64,000 bases of DNA, taken from positions 5,022,001 to 5,086,000 of the forward strand of contig NZ_JAUSZM010000003.1 in assembly GCF_030817655.1 (NCBI RefSeq), read 5' to 3'. Under the pieces are notes generated by a model. That model was not told where the DNA came from. It worked only from the letters and a program-made list of their open reading frames with translations, and made no database searches. The DNA comes from Streptomyces sp. V4I2 (GTDB lineage Bacteria > Actinomycetota > Actinomycetes > Streptomycetales > Streptomycetaceae). The translations under genes were made by a program, and so were the position numbers. This document shows positions 39,333 to 49,000 of the stretch, one piece after another (position 1 is the first letter of the stretch; each line of letters starts with the position of its first letter).

Positions 39333-40784
39333 TTACGTCAGACCCAGCGCCGGCATCAGGTAGTAGAAGCCGAACACCGCCGCCACGACGTACATCGCGG
39401 CCGGGATCTCCTTGGCGCGGCCCGCTGCCAGACGCAGCACCACGAAGGTGATGAAGCCCATGCCGATGCCGTTGGTGATCGAGTAGGTGAACGGCATCAT
39501 CACCATGGTGATGAAGGCCGGGATGGCGATGGTGTGGTCGGCCCAGTCGATCTCCTTGACCGAGCCGGCCAGGATCAGGAATCCGACCGCTAGCAGGGCC
39601 GGGGTGGCCGCCTGGGAGGGCACCATCGTGGCGATGGGCGTGAGGAAGAGCGCCACGGTGAAGAGACCGCCGGTGACGACGTTCGCGAAGCCGGTCCGTG
39701 CCCCCTCGCCGACGCCGGCCGTGGACTCCACGAAGGCGGTGGTGGCGGAGGAGGAACTGGCGCCGCCGGCGGCGACGGCGAGACCGTCGACGAACAGGAC
39801 CTTGTTGATGCCGGGCATCTGGCCCTGGGCGTCGGTCAGCTTGGCCTCGTCGCTGACGCCCATGATCGTGCCCATCGCGTCGAAGAAGCACGACAGCAGC
39901 ACGGTGAAGACGAAGAGGACGCCGGTCAGCACGCCGACCTTCGCGAAGCCGCCGAAGAGGCTGACCTCGCCGATCAGGCCGAAGTCGGGGGTGGCGACGG
40001 GGTTGCCGGGCCACGTGGGCGTGGTCAGACCCCAGGAGGGAATGTCCGCGACGGCGTTGATGATCATCGCGAGGACGGTCATCGTGACGATCGAGATGAG
40101 GATCGCGCCGGAGACCTTGCGGACGATGAGGGCCAGGGTCAGCAGCGTGCCGAGGACGAAGACGAGTACCGGCCAGCCGTTGAGGTGACCGTCGCCGCCG
40201 AGCTGGAGGGGGACGGTGGTCTGGGCGACGTCCGGGATGCGGGAGACGAAGCCGGAGTCGACGAGGCCGATCAGCATGATGAACAGGCCGATGCCGATGG
40301 AGATGGCCTTGCGGAGGCCGTAGGGCACGGCGTTCATCACGCGCTCGCGCAGGCCGGTGGCCACGAGGAGCATCACGATGAAGCCGGCGAGGACGACCAT
40401 GCCCATCGCGTCCGGCCAGGACATCCGGGGTGCGAGCTGGAGGGCGACGACCGAGTTCACACCGAGGCCGGCGGCGAGGGCGATCGGGACGTTGCCGATG
40501 ACGCCCATGAGGAGGGTGGTGAACGCCGCCGTCAGCGCCGTCGCCGTGACCAGCTGTCCGTTGTCGAGCTGGTGCCCGTACATGTCCTTCGCGCTGCCGA
40601 GGATGATCGGGTTCAGCACGATGATGTAGGCCATCGCGAAGAAGGTGGCGAAACCGCCCCGGATCTCCCGGGACAGCGTGCTGCCCCGCTCGGAGATCCG
40701 GAAGTGGCGGTCGAGGGCGCCGTGGGCGGGCGTACCGCCCGGCGGCTGGGGCGCGGGGGCCTTGGCGGGGGCCGATGTGGGCAT
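39333..40784 (-). CDS. NCS2 purine permease (AzgA-like)
   Basis: A 483-residue proton symporter for adenine/guanine/hypoxanthine. About 12-14 helices are predicted; family segments are RGGFATFFAMAYIIVLNP (helix 1), GLGVNSVVALQLAPRMSW, LIGLVDSGFV, and the NCS2 signature region SSATTAFVESTAGVGEGARTGFANVVTG at about 350-377. The N-terminus is a Pro/Ala tail. AAAGG precedes ATG 40784. The divergent partner encodes a DUF2530 protein, a common pairing in Streptomyces. Confidence 0.92.
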   Translation of the reverse strand: MPTSAPAKAPAPQPPGGTPAHGALDRHFRISERGSTLSREIRGGFATFFAMAYIIVLNPIILGSAKDMYGHQLDNGQLVTATALTAAFTTLLMGVIGNVPIALAAGLGVNSVVALQLAPRMSWPDAMGMVVLAGFIVMLLVATGLRERVMNAVPYGLRKAISIGIGLFIMLIGLVDSGFVSRIPDVAQTTVPLQLGGDGHLNGWPVLVFVLGTLLTLALIVRKVSGAILISIVTMTVLAMIINAVADIPSWGLTTPTWPGNPVATPDFGLIGEVSLFGGFAKVGVLTGVLFVFTVLLSCFFDAMGTIMGVSDEAKLTDAQGQMPGINKVLFVDGLAVAAGGASSSSATTAFVESTAGVGEGARTGFANVVTGGLFTVALFLTPIATMVPSQAATPALLAVGFLILAGSVKEIDWADHTIAIPAFITMVMMPFTYSITNGIGMGFITFVVLRLAAGRAKEIPAAMYVVAAVFGFYYLMPALGLT

Positions 40785-40907
40785 GCGTGGGCCTTTGGTG
40801 TTTCGTACGAAGAAAACTGGCCGGACAAAAACAGTTTCAGTATGAACATATGTCCCGATCGACGCCATCTCCGCGCGTAGACCTGATCGCCTCGTAAGCT
40901 GTCCCCC

Positions 40908-41174
40908 ATGGAGAAGTGGACCCCGAAGCACGAGGCGCCGGAGCCCCTGGAGGGCCCCATCGTCCCCACCATCATCGGCGGCACGATCCTCTGGTTCGCC
41001 CTCTTCCTTGCACAGCTCCCCTTCTACGGCTGGTTCGACGACCACGGCCACACCTGGTGGGTCTGGACATGCCTGGCCGGGGCGGGCCTGGGCCTGATCG
41101 GCATCTGGTACGTCCGCAAGCGGGACGCGGCGATCAGGAGGGCGACGGGGGTCGAGGCACCGTCCGCGGAGTAG
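40908..41174 (+). CDS. DUF2530 small membrane protein
   Basis: An 88-residue protein with two transmembrane helices (about 20-38 and 52-68) separated by WFDDHGHTWWVW, matching the DUF2530 family often found beside purine permeases. TAAGCT (40895-40900) ends seven bases before the ATG and no Shine-Dalgarno is seen, so a leaderless message is predicted. No function is known; assistance to the adjacent permease is a guess from position. Confidence 0.8.
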   Translation: MEKWTPKHEAPEPLEGPIVPTIIGGTILWFALFLAQLPFYGWFDDHGHTWWVWTCLAGAGLGLIGIWYVRKRDAAIRRATGVEAPSAE

Positions 41175-41185
41175 ACACCCGGCGA

Positions 41186-41260
41186 GGGCGGAGCCCCCTG
41201 GTGCGGGGTCGAAGGGGCGGCGCCCCTGGGGGATGGGACGGGTAGGGGCGGCGGGGGTGA
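41186..41260. repeat. REP-like Streptomyces intergenic repeat
   Basis: The segment GGAGCCCCCTGGTGCGGGG..GGGGGATGGGACGGG around a perfect AGGGGC-GGC-GCCCCT hairpin (41213-41227) is a sequence type I recognise from many Streptomyces gene ends. It follows the DUF2530 gene and may end its transcript. The remaining bases to 41409 show no gene; the ATPase -10 box follows at 41410. Confidence 0.65.
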
Positions 41261-41422
41261 GACACATCCGGCAGCAGCCGCCGAGGAGGCCCCGCGCCAT
41301 GCGTTGAGGGGCCGGCACCCCTAGTACCACGGCATCACTCACCCCCGTCCCCCTCCTCCCCAGGTCGGATCTTTCACTCACTCCGCGGGTGAAGCCGTAA
41401 ATCCGCACGTACCGTCGAATGC

Positions 41423-43822
41423 ATGACGCACATCGACGCGGGCGCCGCCGAACTCGATCCTGCGCGGGTGACGACGGTCCCGGACATCGCGGTGACCGGT
41501 CTCACCGCCGCCGAGGTCGCGGAGCGGGTCGCGCGGGGCCAGGTCAACGACGTGCCGGTGCGCAGCAGCCGGTCCACCGTCGAGATCGTCCGTGCGAACG
41601 TCTTCACCCGGTTCAACGCGATCATCGGCGTGCTCTGGGTGATCATGCTGTTCGTCGCGCCGATCCAGGACAGCCTGTTCGGGTTCGTGATCCTCGCCAA
41701 CACGGGCATCGGCATCATCCAGGAGTGGCGGGCGAAGAAGACCCTGGACTCGCTGGCCGTGATCGGGGAGGCCCGGCCGACCGTACGCCGGGACGGGACC
41801 GCCGCCGAGGTGGCCACCAGCGACATCGTGCTGGACGACCTGATAGAGATCGGCCCCGGCGACAAGGCCGTGGTCGACGGGGTGTGCGTCGAGGCCGACG
41901 GGCTGGAGATCGACGAGTCGCTGCTCACGGGGGAAGCCGACCCGGTCGTGAAGCGGCCGGGGGACCAGGTCATGTCCGGGAGCTTCGTGGTGGCCGGCGG
42001 CGGCGCCTTCAAGGCGACCAAGGTCGGCCGCGAGGCCTACGCCGTCCAGCTCGCCGAAGAGGCCTCCCGGTTCACCCTCGTCCACTCCGAGCTGCGTTCC
42101 GGCATCTCCACGATCCTCAAGTACGTGACGTGGATGATGGTCCCGACCGCGATCGGCCTGATCATCAGCCAGTTGTTCGTCAAGGACAACGACCTCAAGG
42201 ACTCCATCGCGCGGACCGTCGGCGGCATCGTCCCGATGGTCCCGGAGGGGCTCGTCCTGCTCACCTCCGTCGCCTTCGCCATCGGCGTCATCCGGCTCGG
42301 CCGGAAACAGTGCCTGGTGCAGGAACTCCCCGCCATCGAGGGCCTCGCCCGCGTCGACACGGTCTGCCTCGACAAGACGGGCACCCTCACCGAGGGCGGC
42401 ATGGACGTCACCGAGGTGCGCGCACTCGACGGCAGCGACGCGTCGTACGTGGAGAAGGTCCTCGGCGCCCTCGGCGAGTCCGACCCGCGCCCCAACGCCT
42501 CCCTCCAGGCGATCATCGACGCCTACCCGGACGTCGAGGACTGGCGCTGCACCGAGTCCCTGCCGTTCTCCTCCGCCCGCAAGTACAGCGGCGCCTCCTT
42601 CAGCGAGGGGAACGGGGAGTCCAGTACGTGGCTGCTCGGCGCCCCGGACGTGCTCCTCGCGGACGACGACCCGGCCCTCGCCGAGACCGAGCGGCTCAAC
42701 GAGCAGGGGCTGCGGGTGCTGCTCCTGGCCCGGGCCGCCCGTGAACTGGACGACCCCGAACCCGCGCGAGGAGCCAAGCCCGCCGCCCTCGTCGTACTGG
42801 AGCAGCGGCTGCGGCCCGACGCGGCCGACACCCTGCGCTACTTCGCCGAGCAGGACGTCCGCGCCAAGGTCATTTCCGGGGACAACGCGGTGTCGGTGGG
42901 GGCGGTGGCGAGCAAGCTCGGGCTGACCGGAACCACGATCGACGCCCGCCGGCTCCCCACCGACCGGGACGGGATGGCCACGGCCCTCGACGACGGCACG
43001 GTGTTCGGGCGGGTCACCCCGCAGCAGAAGCGGGACATGGTGGGCGCCCTGCAGTCGCACGGGCACACGGTCGCGATGACCGGCGACGGCGTGAACGACG
43101 TACTGGCCCTGAAGGACGCCGACATCGGCGTGGCGATGGGCTCGGGGTCGGAGGCGACCCGGGCGGTCGCGCAGATCGTGCTGCTCAACAACAGCTTCGC
43201 GACGCTGCCCTCGGTGGTCGCGGAGGGCCGACGGGTCATCGGCAACATCACGAGGGTCGCGACGCTCTTCCTCGTCAAGACGGTCTACTCCGTCCTGCTG
43301 GCGATCCTGGTGGTGTGCTGGCAGGTCGAGTACCCCTTCCTGCCCCGCCACCTGACCCTGCTGTCCACCCTCACCATCGGCGTGCCGGCCTTCTTCCTCG
43401 CCCTCGCGCCCAACAAGGAACGGGCGAGGCCGAACTTCGTACGGCGGGTGATGCGGTACTCGATCCCGGGCGGGGTGGTGGCCGCGACGTCGACCTTCGC
43501 GACGTATCTGATCGCCCGGCACCACTACACGGGCAGTGGCGCGCTGGACGCGGAGACCAGTGCCGCGACGCTGACGCTGTTCCTGGTCTCGATGTGGGTG
43601 CTGGCGATCATCGCCCGCCCCTACACCTGGTGGCGCCTCGCACTGGTGGCCACGATGGGTGCCGGGTTCCTGCTGGTGCTGGTGGTGCCGTGGCTGCAGG
43701 AGTTCTTCGCGCTGAAGCTGGTCGGGATGACGATGCCGTGGATCGCGGTCGGCATCGCGGCGGTGGCGGCGGTCGCCCTGGAGGTGCTGTGGAGGGTGGT
43801 CGACCGCCGCGTCCCGGCATAG
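41423..43822 (+). CDS. P-type ATPase, CtpE-like
   Basis: A 799-residue ion-pumping ATPase. The phosphorylated aspartate is D317 in CLDKTGTLTEGG, the actuator motif is LLTGEADPV, the hinge is MTGDGVNDVLALKDADIGVAMGSG, and the transmembrane ion-site motif is P274-E-G in VPEGLVLLTS. This PEGL type is that of mycobacterial CtpE, reported as a calcium transporter; there is no heavy-metal CPC motif or N-terminal metal domain. TACCGT (41410-41415) ends seven bases before the ATG and there is no Shine-Dalgarno: leaderless. The downstream genes are convergent. Confidence 0.9.
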   Translation: MTHIDAGAAELDPARVTTVPDIAVTGLTAAEVAERVARGQVNDVPVRSSRSTVEIVRANVFTRFNAIIGVLWVIMLFVAPIQDSLFGFVILANTGIGIIQEWRAKKTLDSLAVIGEARPTVRRDGTAAEVATSDIVLDDLIEIGPGDKAVVDGVCVEADGLEIDESLLTGEADPVVKRPGDQVMSGSFVVAGGGAFKATKVGREAYAVQLAEEASRFTLVHSELRSGISTILKYVTWMMVPTAIGLIISQLFVKDNDLKDSIARTVGGIVPMVPEGLVLLTSVAFAIGVIRLGRKQCLVQELPAIEGLARVDTVCLDKTGTLTEGGMDVTEVRALDGSDASYVEKVLGALGESDPRPNASLQAIIDAYPDVEDWRCTESLPFSSARKYSGASFSEGNGESSTWLLGAPDVLLADDDPALAETERLNEQGLRVLLLARAARELDDPEPARGAKPAALVVLEQRLRPDAADTLRYFAEQDVRAKVISGDNAVSVGAVASKLGLTGTTIDARRLPTDRDGMATALDDGTVFGRVTPQQKRDMVGALQSHGHTVAMTGDGVNDVLALKDADIGVAMGSGSEATRAVAQIVLLNNSFATLPSVVAEGRRVIGNITRVATLFLVKTVYSVLLAILVVCWQVEYPFLPRHLTLLSTLTIGVPAFFLALAPNKERARPNFVRRVMRYSIPGGVVAATSTFATYLIARHHYTGSGALDAETSAATLTLFLVSMWVLAIIARPYTWWRLALVATMGAGFLLVLVVPWLQEFFALKLVGMTMPWIAVGIAAVAAVALEVLWRVVDRRVPA

Positions 43823-43834
43823 CGCCGAGGGTGG

Positions 43835-44686
43835 TTACCTCACGTCGACGTAGTCACCGGTGGCGCTGACCGCCGGAGTCGTCGTGGTGCCCGCGAAGCT
43901 GAAGCGCCAGTAGCCGTCGTAGGCGGCGGTGGCGGTGGCCTTCAGGTTGCCGTACGAGTCCGAGTACACCGTCTTGACCGTGGTGTACGTGCTGGTGCCC
44001 GCCTTGCGGAACTGGAGCTTGACGGGCTGGTTGGTGTAGCCGTGGTAGTGGCCGTCCTCCCAGTTGGCGCGGGACAGCTTGCCCGTGGAGGTGATGGTCT
44101 TCCCCTTGTAGACGGGCTCGGGGCCGGCGTTCACCGTCAGCGTGGAGTAGCGCTGGACCTTGGTGGCGCCCAGGCCGCCCTGCATCTTCTGGTCGCCGTT
44201 CTGGGTGACGGCGAGGCCGCCCGCGTTCCAGGTGCCCGCGTCGGAGTTGTAGAGCTCTTCCTCGGCCGGGCGGACGTAGATGGTGCCCGAGCAGTTGAGG
44301 GTGGTCGTCGACGCGGTGGTGCAGGTCGCCGGGGTGTCGCTGATGATCATGTTGCTCGCGGTGGTCACCGAGGAACCGCGGTAGATGAGCGGGCCGCTGG
44401 CGAAGTTGTCGTCGCTGGTGTCCATGCCCTCAGGGTGCGTCAGTGTGTAGGTCACCGGGACGCTGACGACGTTGGTGGTGCCGACGACGATGTTCTTGCC
44501 CTTGTTCACCTTCATGTTGGAGAAGGTGACGTCGAGCGTGGCGGCGGTGCTCGTCGTTCCGTCGACGGCGGCGGCGCTGAAGGCCGCCTTGCCGGACGGG
44601 GCGTCGGCGGCCTGCGCGGCCGGCACGACGAGAGCGGAGAGAGCCAGGGCGCCGGTGACGGCGGCCACGGTGGCACGAATGCGCAT
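43835..44686 (-). CDS. Secreted protein, paralogue 1 of a tandem pair
   Basis: A 283-residue exported protein. The signal peptide (MRIRATVAAVTGALALSALV..PAAQA) is the same as in the next gene upstream except for one residue. A beta-rich, Thr/Ser-rich N-domain with one disulphide-like pair (CTTASTTTLNC) precedes a C-terminal domain of about 85 residues (AGPEPVYKGKTITSTGKLSRANWEDG...YWRFSFAGTTTTPAVSATGDYVDVR). The latter resembles bacterial Ig-like stress/transport modules. No enzyme motif is seen. It may be a structural surface or calcium-binding protein; unknown. Confidence 0.75.
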   Translation of the reverse strand: MRIRATVAAVTGALALSALVVPAAQAADAPSGKAAFSAAAVDGTTSTAATLDVTFSNMKVNKGKNIVVGTTNVVSVPVTYTLTHPEGMDTSDDNFASGPLIYRGSSVTTASNMIISDTPATCTTASTTTLNCSGTIYVRPAEEELYNSDAGTWNAGGLAVTQNGDQKMQGGLGATKVQRYSTLTVNAGPEPVYKGKTITSTGKLSRANWEDGHYHGYTNQPVKLQFRKAGTSTYTTVKTVYSDSYGNLKATATAAYDGYWRFSFAGTTTTPAVSATGDYVDVR

Positions 44687-44716
44687 GTGCGTTCCCCAGG
44701 GGGAGAAGTGATCTAG

Positions 44717-44730
44717 GAGTCTGTTGACTC
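44717..44730 (-). promoter_or_regulatory. Conserved stem-loop upstream of paralogue 1
   Basis: Read on the minus strand, GAGTC-AACA-GACTC lies 30 bases before the start codon, inside a 52-base block (CGTACAACC ... CGCGAATC ... stem) also found at paralogue 2. One stem pair differs there by compensating changes, which favours a functional dyad or RNA hairpin. Confidence 0.6.
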
Positions 44731-44829
44731 ACGTGATCAGATTCGCGACCGGTGGGGTGGGTTGTACGGACGGATCCGGATTTTGTCGGCACATAGGCAA
44801 TGTTTGGGACCCGCATGGGGAAACGGAAC

Positions 44830-44857
44830 GCCGACCCCCGGAAACCCGGGAGTCGGC
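44830..44857 (-). terminator. Terminator-like hairpin after paralogue 2
   Basis: GCCGACCCCCGG and CCGGGAGTCGGC form a 12-bp stem around AAAC. The single mismatch is C-A in plus-strand RNA but a G-U wobble in minus-strand RNA, so the hairpin is better formed for the minus-strand transcript of the gene ending at 44883, 25 bases before it. Confidence 0.75.
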
Positions 44858-44882
44858 GGCAGTACCTGTGCTGTCGGCGCGC

Positions 44883-45755
44883 TTACTTCACGTCGACGTA
44901 GTCACCGGCGGCGGTGGCCGTCCCGGTGGTGCCGGTGCCCGCGAAGGTGAAGCGGTAGTAACCGTCGACCTTGGCCGTCGTCGTGGTCTTCAGGGCGCCC
45001 GTCGTGCTCGTCGTGATGCCCTTCACGTTCGTGTAGGTGGTCGCGCTCTTCTTACGGAACTGCAGCACCACCTTCTGGGTGGAGTAGCCCGCGTACACGC
45101 CGGTCTCCCAGTTGGCGCGGCTCAGCTTGCCGGTGACCGTGATGGTCTTGCCCTTCTTCACCGGCTCCGGCGCGGCGTTGACGGTCACCTTCGCGGCGCG
45201 CTTGACCTTGTGGGTCTTGTAGAAGTCGTTCCCGTAGACGCTGCCGTCGCCCGCGAGGACGGCGGCGGTGACGTGCCAGGTGCCGGCCAGCGCGTTCTTG
45301 TACAGGTCGCCGTATATGCCCGGCGTCGCAGTGATGGTCAGCTTGCAGGTGGACGTGGTCGCGCTGGACGCGGTGCAGGTGGCGGCGTCCTCGTTCGGCA
45401 GCAGCAGGCCGTCGATGTCACTCTCGACGTCGGTGCCGTGCCAGAGGTCGATGTACGCGTCCTCGACACCGGTGGCGTGGCTGGCGGTCAACGACACCGT
45501 GAAGGTCTTGACGGCCGTGGTGCCCAGGACGAGGTCCTTGCCGGAGTTGACCGTCACTTTGGACACGACGGGCAGGGCCTCGGCGGTGACCGACCCGCCG
45601 AACGTGGACTTGGTCGAGGACGCGCCGAAACGCTCGGCGGCGCTCGGCTTGTCGACGCTCGCGGTGCCTTGAGCGTCGGCCTGGGCGGCCGGCGCGACGA
45701 GGGCGGACAGGGCCAGGGCGCCGGTGACGGCGGCCACGGTGGCACGAATGCGCAT
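44883..45755 (-). CDS. Secreted protein, paralogue 2 of a tandem pair
   Basis: A 290-residue exported protein with the shared signal peptide MRIRATVAAVTGALALSALVAPAAQA. The N-domain differs from paralogue 1 (KVTVNSGKDLVLGTTAVKTFTVSLTA against KVNKGKNIVVGTTNVVSVPVTYTLT), while the C-terminal domain is clearly homologous (KKGKTITVTGKLSRANWETGVYAGYSTQKVVLQFRKK...YYRFTFAGTGTTG...GDYVDVK). One cysteine pair (CTASSATTSTC) is conserved. The tandem arrangement and the shared upstream block show gene duplication followed by divergence. Function unknown. Confidence 0.75.
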   Translation of the reverse strand: MRIRATVAAVTGALALSALVAPAAQADAQGTASVDKPSAAERFGASSTKSTFGGSVTAEALPVVSKVTVNSGKDLVLGTTAVKTFTVSLTASHATGVEDAYIDLWHGTDVESDIDGLLLPNEDAATCTASSATTSTCKLTITATPGIYGDLYKNALAGTWHVTAAVLAGDGSVYGNDFYKTHKVKRAAKVTVNAAPEPVKKGKTITVTGKLSRANWETGVYAGYSTQKVVLQFRKKSATTYTNVKGITTSTTGALKTTTTAKVDGYYRFTFAGTGTTGTATAAGDYVDVK

Positions 45756-45835
45756 GTGTTCCCCACGTGGAGAAAGGGGCCCCGGCAGTGGTCGTTACCT
45801 ACGGCTCGTCGTCGCACGGGGCCCAAGTGATGGTG

Positions 45836-45849
45836 GAGCCTGTTGGCTC
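45836..45849 (-). promoter_or_regulatory. Conserved stem-loop upstream of paralogue 2
   Basis: On the minus strand, GAGCC-AACA-GGCTC matches the paralogue 1 stem with T to C and A to G changes that keep the pair. It lies 80 bases from the start codon rather than 30; the extra 50 bases are bounded by GGGGCCC on each side. The remaining bases up to 46041 show no gene. Confidence 0.6.
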
Positions 45850-46041
45850 ATGTGGTGGGATCCGCGACGCATGTGAATGGTTGTACGAGGTAATGGAGAT
45901 TTCCTGACGGGTCGTCGAGAGAAGGCCTCTCGGGGGGCCGAACCCGCTGAAACAGGAGGACGCCGAGCGCTTCCAGCAGTTGACCGGAGCAGGGGCCGTC
46001 CGGCAGGACGGCAGGACGACCCCTGGAGTCATGTCACCGCA

Positions 46042-49000
46042 TCAGTCGAACCAGCGATCCCGCGCCAACTCCCCCGTCCGCGACGGATCCTCCATCAATG
46101 CCGCCACCTCGAACCGCCGGGGCCACTGCCCCGCCGCCCAGGCGAGGCCCGCGGCGACGCCCTCCAGGGTCGCGGCGTGCAGGGTGCCGTCGTTCGTCAG
46201 GCGCCAGTCGATCTCCACGCCGTCGACGAAGAGTTCCTCGTGCTCGACGTACGTCGAAGGGGTCCGCGCCCCCAGCAGCAGCCGCACCGGCTCCGGTACG
46301 TCGTGTTCGGTGCCCTCGGAGTCGACTCCTCCGGTGACGGACTCGCTCAGCCGCCGCACCTGGAACAGCTCGGCCAGCTCGGCGGCCCGGGCGGGCCGTA
46401 CGGGCAGCAGCGGGACGCCTGCGGTGAAGGGCAGCAGGTCGGGTGAGTCGACGACCACCGCCTCGGCCGCGTCCACCACCTCGACCCGCCCGTCGACGAC
46501 GGCCCGCAGCTCGTCCGGCAGGGTCACCTGCTCGGGGTCCAGATCGGCCAACGCGCTGTAGAGGGCGTGCAGTTGGGTGCCGGTGACCTCCCGGTCGGGG
46601 TCGGCGAGCCGGTCCAGCAGCTCCGCGGCGCCGCCCGGCTCGTCGAGCAGCGCGGCCACGGACGTCCGTACGCCCAGCGCCCGCAGCACCTGCTCGTCGT
46701 CGAACCCGGTCGCGTCGGCCTCGTCGTACAGCCCGCGCAGGAGCGGGTCGCCGCCGGCGGCCAGCAGTCCGGCGGGGCGGCGGCCGTCGAGCACCGGGTG
46801 CCCGCGCAACCACCATGCGGTGTAAGGCCGTACGGCCTCGTGCGTGCCGTCGGGCAGCAGCATGCGCACCTGCTGGGTGATCGCGTCACGCAGCGGCGGT
46901 TTCGCCAACAGGGCGAGAGCCTGAGGCCACTTGTCGTCGTCCACCAGGTCCAGGTCGCGGACGGCGACCAGCTCGGTGGCCACGGGCGGTACGGGGGTGT
47001 CCGGGAAGCGGTCGAGGATGTCCTCGCACCACACGTCGACCGCGTCGAGCAGGCCGACGTCGTCCGGCTCGGCGAAGTCGCTGTCGCGGGGCTCCAGTTC
47101 GTCCGGGTCGAGGACGACGTCGGTGGCGCGGACCAGCGCGAAGTTGGCGAGGACGCCACACGCGGCCAGCGGCTGCTCGCCCCACCTGTCGGCCAGCTCG
47201 GGGTCGACGGAGGCCAGCTCGTCCTCGCGCATGACCTGGTGGAAGGGGCTGCCGGGCAGAACGAGTTCGCCCGCCGGGGTGAGTTCCCCGTCCTCGTCGG
47301 GCAGCGCGAGGGCACCGAGCCAGGGCTCGTCGCCGGGTTCCAGGCCCGCGTCCCGGACCAGTGCGAGAACGGTGTCGGCCAGCTCCTCGGCGTCGGGCGC
47401 GTCCTGCTCCCAGTCCAGTGCGCCCTCGTCGTCCATGGAGGCGGCCACGGCGGCCCGGACCTGCGGGGTCGTGAGTACGGCCCGGGCGGTGGCCGGGAGG
47501 GCGCCGAGCTTCTCCAGCAGGGGGTGCGCGGCGTCCGGGTGGGCGACCTTGAGGCCGAGCCGGGCGAGGACCTCGGGGTCGATCCGGGTGGCGTCGGCGG
47601 TGGGCAGCAGCACCTGCCGGGGCCCGATGGTGGTCCGCCCGTCGGCGAGCGGCACGGGCAGCCCGGACAGCCGGTCCGGATCGACCCCGGCGAGGCTGTC
47701 GTACAGCCGCCGCCACCACTCCGGCTCCTTCTCCAGCCCGGCCAGCCGGTCCACGGCGTCGGTCAGCGGAACCCTTGCGACCCCCAACGTCCGCAGCTCG
47801 ACGCGCCGTTCGAGCCCGGCGGGAAGGAGCGTGGGCAGCACCTCGGCGAGCACCTGGACGGTCTCCGAACCGGCGCCTTCGACGATCTCGGCGTCGCGGG
47901 GACGGAGGGACTCGGGCAGCTCATCGTCATCGGAGGCCTCGGGGTCCTTGGAAGGCTCCACAGCCGGCGGCAGGAAGGAGGTCCGCGGCAGCCGCTCCAG
48001 GATCGCCTGCCGCAGCGCCCCGTCCAGCTCGCCCTTGCCCAGCGGGCCGGGCACGAGGTCGATGATGCCGGCGGTCACCGGGCGCCAGTCGGCGAGGAGT
48101 CCGGCGTACGCGTCGGCCGCGCGCTGCACGAGGAAGTCGGTCAGCGGGCCCGGGGCCGCGTGCCGGCGGGTGGTGTCCAGCGGGAGGGACGCGATGAGCA
48201 GGGCGGGGACGCCGAGGGGCTCGTCGCTGGGGGTGGGTGCGTGCACGAAGGGGGTGGTGCGGGGCCGGGCAGGCGTGCCGTCTTCGTCGACCGGCACGGC
48301 CCAGGTGACGGACCAGTGCGGTCGCAGCCGTTCCTCGACGGGCCGGTCGGCGAGCAGGTCGGGCGTGAGCGCCCCGTACGCGACGGCCGTACGCCACCGG
48401 GTCGTACCGTCCCGCGAGTCCTCTACGACGGTGAAGTCGCCGTCGGTCCGGCGCCGCAGCGTCCGCGGGTCGTCCCCGTCGACCTCGATGACGACCTCCT
48501 CCAGCCCCGGCAGGGCGAGGAGCAGGGCGTCGTCCACGTCGGCCAGCAGCCGTCCGGCGAGATCGGCGGCGGCCGGGTCGCGCAGCGGCAGGATGACGGC
48601 CGTGTCGTACGGGTCGGGCGCGGTGCCCTCGGCGGCGAACGGGAGCCGCAGCAGCGGCACATGCCCGTCACGCCGACGGATCTCGTCCCCCAGCCCCGGA
48701 CTGTGCCGGGCGATGTCACCGGCAAGCTCCCGGGCCTCGACGAGGGACCACCGGACACCGCCGTGCCGCCCGACGACCGCGGGCTCGTCGGTGACGGACA
48801 GAACGGCGGCGAACCCGACACCGAAACGGCCGATGGAGGGCGTGTCCCGTTTCGCGGAGGCCCGAAGCGTGGCGAGCGACTCGACACCGGCCGCGTCGAG
48901 GGGGGCGCCGGTGTTGGCGGCGACGAGGGCCCCACCACGAAGAGTGAGCCGCAACCGCCCGGGCACGCCCGCCCTCGCCGCCGCATCGGCGGCATTCTGA

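Noticed and set aside
39241..40014. 257-codon minus frame including the minisatellite
   Set aside because: It overlaps the purine permease out of frame; its SPLSQVRSAKSA repeats are only the translated minisatellite.
41186..41422. Small gene between DUF2530 and the P-type ATPase
   Set aside because: Only the REP-like repeat, a CCTC-rich stretch and the ATPase -10 box are seen; no ORF with a ribosome site.
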